From positions 1 to 5,581 of the forward strand of contig CAYLNK010000382.1 in assembly GCA_964384675.1 (NCBI GenBank): a DNA stretch of 5,581 bases, read 5' to 3'. This document shows, piece by piece, positions 1 to 5,212 of the stretch (position 1 is its first letter; each line of letters opens with the position of its first letter). The notes below the pieces were generated by a model. That model did no database searches. It had not been told where the DNA came from and saw only the letters and a program-made list of their open reading frames with translations. The stretch is from CAYLNK01 sp964384675 (GTDB lineage: Bacteria; Acidobacteriota; Thermoanaerobaculia; UBA5066). The position numbers and the translations under genes were made by a program.

Positions 1-1
1 C

Positions 2-562
2 GGAGCGATGCCGGAGGCGGTCGTGCAGCAGCCGTCCGAGGCCGCGCTCGACGAGCCGCCCGTGGACGTGGAGGAGGCGCCGCCGCCCGTGGCCGCGGGC
101 CTCGTCGACAGGCTGGCCGCCGCCGAGGGGCGCGACGACGTGGCCGACGCGGTCCTCGACGCCACGTCGGAGCACCTGCAGAAGGCCGCGCTCTTCATCG
201 TCCAGTCCGATCGCGTGATCGGCTGGGCCGCGCGCCCGGAGCCGGCCGAAGGATTCCGGAAGTTCTCGCTACCGTTCAAGACCGCGTCGGTCTTCGCGAC
301 GCTGCGCAACACGGACGGCTTCTACGCCGGCCCCTGCCCCGACCTTCCCGGGAATCGCGAGATCCTGAAGGCGGTTTCCGCGAGCGGGCTCCCGAACGTG
401 GCCGTCGTGCCGGTGACCCTCCGCGGCAAGACGGTGCTGTTCCTGTTCGGCGAGGCGGCCGGCTCCACGCCGGTCAACGTCACGCCGCTCAAGCGGCTCG
501 CCACCATGACCGCGACGGCGCTCGAGATCATCCTCCTCAGGAACCGCCTCCGGAACATGTAG
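2..562 (+). CDS. GAF-like domain protein, 3' portion (5' end outside window)
   Basis: The reading frame is open to the left edge and ends at TAG 560-562. An ATG lies at 8, but its only purine-rich upstream stretch (GGAG, 2-5) is too close to serve it, so I read this as the C-terminal part of a longer protein. Numbering from the ATG, residues 1-32 are a Pro/Glu/Ala-rich linker and residues 33-184 look like one GAF-type alpha/beta domain. It has an opening helix (LVDRLAAAEGR), a strand with FIVQSDRVIGWAA, a later strand pair VAVVPVTLRGKTVLFLFGEA, and a closing amphipathic helix ending LRNRLRNM. GAF domains bind small ligands or mediate dimerisation in signalling proteins. No catalytic residues or ligand contacts can be assigned. 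The upstream part could hold a PilZ, response-regulator or GspE-N-like domain, but none of it is visible. The GAF assignment rests on pattern only. Confidence 0.6.
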   Translation, partial: GAMPEAVVQQPSEAALDEPPVDVEEAPPPVAAGLVDRLAAAEGRDDVADAVLDATSEHLQKAALFIVQSDRVIGWAARPEPAEGFRKFSLPFKTASVFATLRNTDGFYAGPCPDLPGNREILKAVSASGLPNVAVVPVTLRGKTVLFLFGEAAGSTPVNVTPLKRLATMTATALEIILLRNRLRNM

Positions 563-592
563 TGCCGAATCGACACCGAAAAGTTCTTTCAT

Positions 593-622
593 TTGAACCA
601 CATCGGTCCGTCTTAGTAGACT
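593..622 (+). promoter_or_regulatory. Probable sigma70-type promoter of the HU gene
   Basis: TTGAAC (593-598) matches the -35 consensus TTGACA at four of six positions. It is followed after 18 bp by TAGACT (617-622), which resembles TATAAT. The element sits in the most A+T-rich stretch of the window (about 563-620), just upstream of HU and downstream of the previous stop. Transcription would be expected to start around 628-632, so the mRNA would have a leader of at most a few bases. Function is inferred from sequence alone. Confidence 0.55.
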
Positions 623-632
623 CGGCCCGCCC

Positions 633-950
633 ATGATCAAGAACGACCTGATCAACCGCGTCACCGACGCGACCGGGGTCCCGCGTCAGACGGCGACGGT
701 GGCGGTCGAGACCATCATCGACGTCATGCGCCAGTCCCTGGCCCGCGGCGAGCGAATCGAGCTCCGCGGCTTCGGGGTCTTCCTGGTGAAGCCGCGCAAG
801 AAGGGAATCGGGCGGAACCCGAAGCGCCCGAAGGAAGAGGTCCAGATCCCTCCCGGCTTCACCATCCGGTTCAAGCCCGGCAAGGAGCTCCGCGACCTGA
901 CCGACGAGACGGCCCTGGCCCCCGCGCCGGAGCCGCCGGCCGGCTCCTGA
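633..950 (+). CDS. HU/IHF-family nucleoid DNA-binding protein
   Basis: This is a small basic histone-like protein of 105 residues that binds and bends DNA as a dimer in the nucleoid. Residues 1-45 form the helical dimerisation part (MIKNDLINRVTDATGVP onward). The family signature follows at 46-63 (GFGVF...GRNP), with Pro63 at the tip of the DNA-embracing beta arm, the same position as the intercalating proline of E. coli HU. The arm is strongly basic (KPRKK at 53-57, then RNPKRPK), and the usual RNPKTGE turn is altered to RNPKRPKEE. The core ends near residue 90 (FKPGKELRD). About 15 extra residues form an acidic then Pro/Ala-rich tail (DETALAPAPEPPAGS) that most HU proteins lack. No Shine-Dalgarno sequence precedes ATG 633, which fits a leaderless transcript from the promoter at 593-622. 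HU alpha, HU beta and IHF subunits cannot be told apart here, so no symbol is given. Confidence 0.93.
   Translation: MIKNDLINRVTDATGVPRQTATVAVETIIDVMRQSLARGERIELRGFGVFLVKPRKKGIGRNPKRPKEEVQIPPGFTIRFKPGKELRDLTDETALAPAPEPPAGS
929..947 (+). other. GC-rich hairpin at the HU 3' end
   Basis: GGAGCCG (929-935) and CGGCTCC (941-947) are exact inverted repeats around a 5-base loop. They form a 7-bp stem that ends directly before the HU stop codon (948-950). No T-run follows, so it is not a standard intrinsic terminator. It could be a processing or stability element between HU and the M50 gene, or a by-product of Pro/Ala/Gly codons in high-GC DNA. Confidence 0.3.
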
Positions 951-975
951 CGCATCCGGCGGGCGCGCGGCCGGC

Positions 976-979
976 GGAG
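976..979 (+). promoter_or_regulatory. Ribosome binding site that favours the GTG 988 start
   Basis: GGAG at 976-979 lies 8 bases before GTG 988, a normal Shine-Dalgarno spacing. The alternative GTG at 979 overlaps this motif and has no other site upstream. This decides between the two candidate starts of the M50 gene. Confidence 0.5.
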
Positions 980-987
980 TGCCTGAC

Positions 988-2175
988 GTGAGCGCTGGCG
1001 ATCCCCTCGTTCCTCCCCCTCTCCCCCCGGAGCTCCTGCACGACGACTCGCTGCCGTGGCCTCACCGAGGCGTAGCCGGGCCGTGGCCGGCGCGGACGAA
1101 GGAGCGCTGGTGGCTCCACGTCCTGCTGTTCCTGCTGACCCTGGCCACCACGACGTGGGCCGGGGCGTACTTCGCGCCGAACCTCGACCCCGACATGTTC
1201 CGGGACCAGGTCGGCGGGCTCACGCCCGAGCAGCGCACGTTCCTCCTCTGGAACGGCTTCACGCTCTTCGCGCTCCCGCTGATGTCGATCCTCTTCGCCC
1301 ACGAGATGGGGCACTACCTGATGTGCCGGCACTACGGGATCGACGCCTCTCCGCCGTTCTTCCTGCCGCTCCCGCCGATCGTCAGCTTCTCGGGCACGCT
1401 CGGCGCGTTCATCCGGATCCGAGAGCCGTTCCGGAGCAAGAAGGAGCTGTTCGACGTCGGCGTCGGAGGGCCCATCGCCGGCTTCGTCGTCGCCCTGCCG
1501 GTCGTGATCTGGGGCGTCCTCGGCACGCGACCTCACACCGAGCCCGCCGAGCTCGGCAGCACGGTCTTCGGCTACCCACTCTTGATCACGCTCGTCCAGA
1601 AGCTCTTCCGCGGCTGGACGTTCACCAGCTACGAGGTGTACGAGCACCCGATGCTGATGGCCGGCTGGTTCGGGCTCCTCCTCACTGCCATCAACCTGCT
1701 GCCGCTCGGGCAGCTGGACGGCGGACACGCGACGTACGCGGTGCTGGGCCGGCGCCACCGGAGCGTCGCCTGGGCGATGCTGGCCGTCCTCTTCGTGGCC
1801 GGCTTCAGGAGCCCCGGGTGGTGGGTCCTGGGCGTCGTCTTCCTGGTCCTCGTCGGCCTCCGCCACGCGCCGGTCCTGGACGAGGTGACGCCGCTCGACG
1901 GGCGGCGGAAGCTGGTCGCCCTCGGCGTCCTCGCGATCTTCGTCCTCTGCCTCGCTCCGAACCCGATCGACCAGGTCCGGACGTCACCGACGCGGCGTTC
2001 GCCACGAGAAGGTCGCGGGGCCGTCGTTCACCAGCTCGACCTCCATCGCCGCCCGGAAGACACCGGTCGCCACCGGGGCGCCGTGGGCCCGCAGCGCGGC
2101 GACGAAGCGCGTGAAGAGCGGCTCGGCCACGTCCGGGCGGGCCGCCCCCTCGAATCCGGGGCGCCGCCCGCGTGA
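988..2175 (+). CDS. M50-family (site-2-protease-like) membrane metallopeptidase
   Basis: This is predicted to be an integral-membrane zinc protease that cuts substrates within or near the bilayer (395 residues from GTG 988; 398 from the in-frame GTG 979). A Pro-rich cytosolic-looking N-terminus (1-35) precedes a first membrane segment at about 43-62. The zinc-binding HEMGH is at 105-109 inside the second hydrophobic segment. Next come the conserved GTLGAFIRIREP at 136-147 and GPIAG at 161-165, then NLLPLGQLDGGH at about 236-247, where Asp244 is the third zinc ligand. Two or three more membrane segments follow, the last at about 309-323. There is no PDZ domain. The FIRIREP and LPLGQLDGGH blocks resemble the EGY/cyanobacterial-type S2P group rather than RseP. 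The gene starts 37 bp after HU with no promoter seen, so the two are probably co-transcribed. The natural family end is expected near residue 330. Residues 333-395 are a polar Arg/Gly/Pro-rich tail encoded antisense to dtd and are probably not a folded domain. The substrate is unknown. Confidence 0.88.
   Translation: MSAGDPLVPPPLPPELLHDDSLPWPHRGVAGPWPARTKERWWLHVLLFLLTLATTTWAGAYFAPNLDPDMFRDQVGGLTPEQRTFLLWNGFTLFALPLMSILFAHEMGHYLMCRHYGIDASPPFFLPLPPIVSFSGTLGAFIRIREPFRSKKELFDVGVGGPIAGFVVALPVVIWGVLGTRPHTEPAELGSTVFGYPLLITLVQKLFRGWTFTSYEVYEHPMLMAGWFGLLLTAINLLPLGQLDGGHATYAVLGRRHRSVAWAMLAVLFVAGFRSPGWWVLGVVFLVLVGLRHAPVLDEVTPLDGRRKLVALGVLAIFVLCLAPNPIDQVRTSPTRRSPREGRGAVVHQLDLHRRPEDTGRHRGAVGPQRGDEAREERLGHVRAGRPLESGAPPA
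1984..2175. other. Convergent in-register overlap of the M50 gene and dtd
   Basis: The last 64 codons of the M50 frame, stop included, lie opposite the last 64 codons of dtd, stop included. Codon boundaries coincide. The dtd stop TGA (1986-1984) reads as TCA (Ser) in the M50 frame, and the M50 stop TGA (2173-2175) is the complement of TCA for dtd Ser86. No terminator hairpin with a T-run is visible for either gene here, so the two transcripts may be complementary at their 3' ends. Confidence 0.75.
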
Positions 2176-2430
2176 GAGGTCGGCCCCGAGCGTGAACTGC
2201 GAGACGGCCAGGATCGACCCGCCCGCCTGCAGCGCGTCCCGGTTCATCCTCCCCGCCTCGTCCGGAAAGACGCGCAGCTCGATCACCTTCCGCGCCGCCT
2301 GATCGACGGCCTCCTCCCCGTCCTCCGGCTCGACGCAGCCGAAGACGAGGAGACCGGGGCCGATCGCGCCCACCGTCTCACCGTCCACACGCACCGCGGC
2401 GCGAGAGACGCGCTGGAGGAGGAGGATCAC
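1984..2430 (-). CDS. dtd: D-aminoacyl-tRNA deacylase
   Basis: This cytosolic enzyme hydrolyses the ester between a D-amino acid (or mis-loaded glycine) and tRNA, keeping D-residues out of translation. From GTG 2430 it is 148 residues, the usual length for the family. It opens with the typical LLQRVSRAAVRVDGE. The SQFTL motif is at 77-81, with Thr80 at the active-site position discussed for the E. coli enzyme. The C-terminal NDGPAT is at 135-140 and contains the Gly137-Pro138 cis pair that rejects L-aminoacyl substrates. The frame stays open upstream to 2547, but that part runs over murJ, is Arg/Gly-rich and is not conserved. The GTG start overlaps the murJ stop in a shared GTGA, with a weak AGAAGG (2440-2435) four bases ahead. 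Translation is therefore probably coupled to murJ. Its 3' half is overlapped by the M50 gene on the other strand. Confidence 0.93.
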   Translation of the reverse strand: MILLLQRVSRAAVRVDGETVGAIGPGLLVFGCVEPEDGEEAVDQAARKVIELRVFPDEAGRMNRDALQAGGSILAVSQFTLGADLSRGRRPGFEGAARPDVAEPLFTRFVAALRAHGAPVATGVFRAAMEVELVNDGPATFSWRTPRR

Positions 2431-4013
2431 GCGGCCTTCTTCCGCCGCCTCAGCGCCCCGAGCACCTCGTGCACCTCGGGCGCGCCCAGGAGCGTCGCGG
2501 CCCCGAGGAAAACGGCGGCCGCCAGCGCGACGAGCCCCCCCACCCATCCGGCCCGGAGCACGAGGTTCCAGCCCGGCCGGAACGGCAGCAGCCGCTCGGC
2601 GACGGCGATCAGCGCGAGCGACATCGCGAGCGTCGCCGCGAGGATCCGGCCGAGCGAGGCCAGGAGCGCGCGCCCCTCGATCCGCCCGAGGCGACGGCGC
2701 AGGAGCGCGTACAGGAGCACGGCGTTGATCCAGAAGCCGGCCGACGTCGCGAGGGCCACGCCGGCGTGCTTCATCGGCCCGGCGAGCGCGAGGCAGATGA
2801 GCCAGAACGCGATCAGGTCGAACGTGCTGACGAAGACCGGCGTCCGCGTGTCATGGAGCGCGAAGAACGCCTGGGTGAGCACCTTCACCGCGGCGATCGC
2901 GAAGAGGCCGAGCGCGTAGAACGCCAGGGCCAGCGCGGTCCCGGCCACGTCGTCGACCCCGAACTTCCCGCGCCGCAGGAGGACGTCGAGGATCGGGGCC
3001 GCGAGGAGGATCAGCCCGGCCGTGGCCGGCAAGGTGACGAACGCGGCGATCCGGAGCCCGAAGGCGATCGTCTGACGGAACGCCGAGCGGTCCTCGTCGA
3101 GCGCCTTCTCGGCGAGCGACGGCAGGATCGCCCGCGTGACCGATTCGACGAACCCGCCGCGCACCAGGTCGGTGATCCGGAACGCGTAGAAGTTGTAGGT
3201 GACGAACGCGTCTCCGAGCGACGAGAGGATCCGGTTGGAGATCAGGAAGTTGAGCTGCCCGACACCGTAGCCGTAGAGGCGGGGCGCGATCTGGACCGCC
3301 GTGCGCCGCACCTCGGGGTCGGCCAGGGGCGCGCCGCCGAACCGGAAGCCGAGGCGGCGCGCCAGCGGCACCTGCATCGCGAACTGCAGGACGCCGCCCA
3401 CGAGGAGCCCCGTCGAGAGCGCCACCAGCGGCTTCACGCCGAACGGCACGAGGGCGTACGCCGCGGCCACGACCGCCAGGTTCCAGACGATCGGCGTCGC
3501 GGCCGAGAGCTGGAAGCTCCCCTTCGCGTTCAGGTACGCCTCGAGGACCGACGCCGCCGAGATGAAGAGGATGTACGGGAAGAGCCAGCGCGTCAGCGTG
3601 ACCGTCAGGTCGAACTTCGCCGGGTTCTGCGTGAAACCGCTCGCGAAGAGCCGGACCACGAACGGCGCGAGCGCGATGCCGACGGTCACGAGCCCGAGCA
3701 GCACCATCAGCAACAGGGTCAGCACGCGCCCGGCGTACAGCCCCTCCTCCCCCGGCCGCTCCCTCTGGACCTTCTTGGCGATCGGCACGAAGGCGCCCGG
3801 AAGGCCGCCCTCTCCGACGATGGCGCGGAACGTGTTCGGGATCCGGAACGCGGTGACGTAGGCGTCGGAGAGGAGCCCCGCGCCCAGGAAGCGCGCCTCG
3901 GTGGCGACGCGGAGGAAGCCGGCGAGCCGGGAGATCGCCGTCCAGAACGTGATCCCCCACGCCGAGCGGACGATCCGACGGGCGTCCCCGCCCTCTCCCT
4001 CCCGCGCGCTCAA
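2427..4013 (-). CDS. murJ: Lipid II flippase MurJ (MOP/MviN family)
   Basis: MurJ is the inner-membrane transporter that flips the undecaprenyl-linked peptidoglycan precursor lipid II to the outer face. From TTG 4013 it has 528 residues, close to the usual 510-530, and hydrophobic segments run almost throughout, consistent with the family's 14 helices. The N-terminal block matches the family: SRLAGFLR at 28-35, FLGAG at 42-46, SDAY at 49-52 and RIPNTFRAIVGEGGL at 57-71. Arg29, Arg35, Asp50 and Arg63 align without gaps to E. coli Arg18, Arg24, Asp39 and Arg52, residues known to matter for function. The protein ends in a basic tail, RRRKKAA. The start is uncertain. TTG 4013 gives an N-terminus (SAREGEGGDARRIVRSAWG) that reads like homologues and sits 7 bases after a TAGAAT box, but it has no Shine-Dalgarno. 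ATG 4067 is in frame and would add 18 unconserved residues overlapping the divergent gene. First gene of a two-gene unit with dtd. Confidence 0.94.
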   Translation of the reverse strand: MSAREGEGGDARRIVRSAWGITFWTAISRLAGFLRVATEARFLGAGLLSDAYVTAFRIPNTFRAIVGEGGLPGAFVPIAKKVQRERPGEEGLYAGRVLTLLLMVLLGLVTVGIALAPFVVRLFASGFTQNPAKFDLTVTLTRWLFPYILFISAASVLEAYLNAKGSFQLSAATPIVWNLAVVAAAYALVPFGVKPLVALSTGLLVGGVLQFAMQVPLARRLGFRFGGAPLADPEVRRTAVQIAPRLYGYGVGQLNFLISNRILSSLGDAFVTYNFYAFRITDLVRGGFVESVTRAILPSLAEKALDEDRSAFRQTIAFGLRIAAFVTLPATAGLILLAAPILDVLLRRGKFGVDDVAGTALALAFYALGLFAIAAVKVLTQAFFALHDTRTPVFVSTFDLIAFWLICLALAGPMKHAGVALATSAGFWINAVLLYALLRRRLGRIEGRALLASLGRILAATLAMSLALIAVAERLLPFRPGWNLVLRAGWVGGLVALAAAVFLGAATLLGAPEVHEVLGALRRRKKAA

Positions 4014-4065
4014 GCGGCCGATTCTAGTCCCCGGGCCGGAGGTAGACTCGCGGCGGCCACAGCGC
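4014..4065. promoter_or_regulatory. Divergent promoter region between murJ and the acyltransferase gene
   Basis: The 52-bp gap must hold signals for both directions if each gene has its own promoter. On the minus strand TAGAAT (4026-4021) is a good -10 match, 7 bases before the murJ TTG. On the plus strand TAGACT (4043-4048), preceded by GGAGG (4038-4042), is the same hexamer seen before HU and lies 17 bases before ATG 4066. No clear TTGACA-like -35 is present for either. Each -10 candidate falls roughly where the other's -35 would be. Confidence 0.4.
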
Positions 4066-5178
4066 ATGGACCGATCCAAGGCAGTCGACATATGGAGGGC
4101 CGTGGCCGTCCTGCTGGTGCTCGGTAGACACCTGGAGCCGTGTCCACGCGCGATCAGCCCGCTGCTCCACGCGGTGTCCACGACGTGGAATCGCGGAGGG
4201 TGGGTCGGAGTCGACCTGTTCTTCGTGCTGAGCGGCTACCTCGTCTCCGGTCTCCTCTTCCGCGAGCATCTCGACAGCGGTTCGGTCTCGGTGAAGCGCT
4301 TCCTCGTCCGGAGAGGATTCAAGATCTACCCGGCGTTCTGGATCCTGATCGCCACGACCTTGGTCGTCCTGCGCCATTTCCGGATCGCGCCGCCGCTGCG
4401 GGCCGTCGCGTCGGAGCTCGCCTTCGTGCAGAACTACGGCCTCGCGATCTGGAACCACACCTGGTCGCTCGCCGTGGAGGAGCACTTCTACCTCCTGCTG
4501 GCGATCCTCATCGGGCTCCTCGCGGGACGGAGCCGGTCGACGGACCCGTTCGGCGTCGTGCCCGCCCTCTTCGTCGCGCTCGCCGTGCTCTGCCTCGCCC
4601 TTCGGATCCTGACATGGCGGACGGGCCCCTTCTCTCCCGGGGTCAACCTGATGCCGTCCCATCTCCGGATCGACTCCCTCTTCTGCGGCGTGCTCGTTTC
4701 CTACCTCCGCCACTACCATCCGGCGCGCTTCGAGACCTTCGCCTCCCGGAATCGCGTCCTCCTGCTCCTCGGCGGTGGGGCCCTGCTCCTCCCCGCCTTC
4801 GTCTTCCCGCTCGAGACCACTCCGTTCGTCTACACGGTCGGGTTCTCGATCTTCTACGTCGGGAGCAGCCTGCTCCTGATCGGCCTCCTCGCCTTCGAGA
4901 TCCCCGGCGGCCCCTTGACCGGATCGATGACCTTTCTCGGCTCCCGCTCGTACTCGATCTACCTCTGGCACATGCCCGTCGCCGCGTGGGCCGTCCCCCT
5001 CGCGGCGCGCGCGCTCGGTGGACGAGTCGGCTGGCCGACCTACGCGGCGCTCGTCCTGGGCGGGGCCGCTTCGGTCGGCGTCCTCATGTCCGCGCTCGTC
5101 GAGATCCCGGTGCTGCGTGCCCGGGACCGGTGGTTTCCATCCCGCGGCCGGGCGGTCAAGGCCGGAAGCGCTCCTTGA
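4066..5178 (+). CDS. Acyltransferase-3 family integral membrane protein (OafA-like)
   Basis: These proteins move acyl groups (acetyl and others) onto envelope carbohydrates such as O-antigen, exopolysaccharide or peptidoglycan sugars. This one has 370 residues, the usual size for a stand-alone acyltransferase-3 domain without a fused SGNH domain. The family's R-x10-H motif is Arg11 to His22 (RAVAVLLVLGRH). Next are GVDLFFVLSGYL at 48-59, the basic RRGFKIYPAFW at 82-92, WSLAVEEHFYL at 133-143, a RIDSLFCG block in the middle, and SYSIYLWHMP near the end. About ten hydrophobic segments are spread along the chain. ATG 4066 is chosen because it starts exactly at the family N-terminus (MDRSKAVDIWRAVA). 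The frame is open back to 3901, but that part overlaps murJ and looks like non-coding read-through. The ribosome site is weak (GGCGG, 4052-4056). It diverges from murJ, which suggests an envelope role, but the acceptor cannot be named. Confidence 0.9.
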   Translation: MDRSKAVDIWRAVAVLLVLGRHLEPCPRAISPLLHAVSTTWNRGGWVGVDLFFVLSGYLVSGLLFREHLDSGSVSVKRFLVRRGFKIYPAFWILIATTLVVLRHFRIAPPLRAVASELAFVQNYGLAIWNHTWSLAVEEHFYLLLAILIGLLAGRSRSTDPFGVVPALFVALAVLCLALRILTWRTGPFSPGVNLMPSHLRIDSLFCGVLVSYLRHYHPARFETFASRNRVLLLLGGGALLLPAFVFPLETTPFVYTVGFSIFYVGSSLLLIGLLAFEIPGGPLTGSMTFLGSRSYSIYLWHMPVAAWAVPLAARALGGRVGWPTYAALVLGGAASVGVLMSALVEIPVLRARDRWFPSRGRAVKAGSAP

Positions 5179-5184
5179 TATCCT
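5179..5184 (+). promoter_or_regulatory. Possible -10 element upstream of ssb
   Basis: TATCCT begins at the base after the acyltransferase stop (5176-5178) and lies 28 bases before ATG 5213, leaving room for a leader of about 20 bases. No convincing -35 was found about 17 bp upstream, so ssb could also be read through from the acyltransferase gene. Confidence 0.25.
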
Positions 5185-5202
5185 CCCGCCCTCAATTCGA
5201 TC

Positions 5203-5207
5203 GGAGG
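5203..5207 (+). promoter_or_regulatory. Ribosome binding site of ssb
   Basis: GGAGG at 5203-5207 is the strongest Shine-Dalgarno match in the window. It lies 5 bases before ATG 5213 and fixes that start. Confidence 0.7.
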
Positions 5208-5212
5208 ACGGA

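Noticed and set aside
634..655. TGATCAA repeated at 634-640 and 649-655 (15-bp spacing)
   Set aside because: Both copies encode conserved HU N-terminal residues, so codon choice explains them. There is no sign of an operator beyond the coding need.
871..1866. Minus-strand open frame of 331 codons opposite HU and the M50 gene
   Set aside because: It has a low-complexity charged composition, no family motif and no ribosome site, and it lies opposite two clearly conserved genes.
1056..2114. Second plus-strand open frame over the M50 gene
   Set aside because: This is an out-of-frame Arg/Ala/Pro-rich translation. The M50 motifs HEMGH and LDGGH are all in the other frame.
2431..2547. N-terminal extension of the dtd frame to an ATG at 2547
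   Set aside because: It is an Arg/Gly-rich sequence overlapping the murJ 3' end. The Dtd family starts at the LLQRV block, immediately after GTG 2430.
3901..4065. Upstream extension of the acyltransferase frame
   Set aside because: It overlaps the murJ N-terminal coding region on the opposite strand, and the family N-terminus begins exactly at ATG 4066.
2469..4127. Long plus-strand open frame of 552 codons antisense to murJ
   Set aside because: The translation is almost entirely Arg, Glu, Asp, Gly and Pro with no hydrophobic core. This is the usual shadow of a high-GC gene, and murJ on the other strand is unmistakable.
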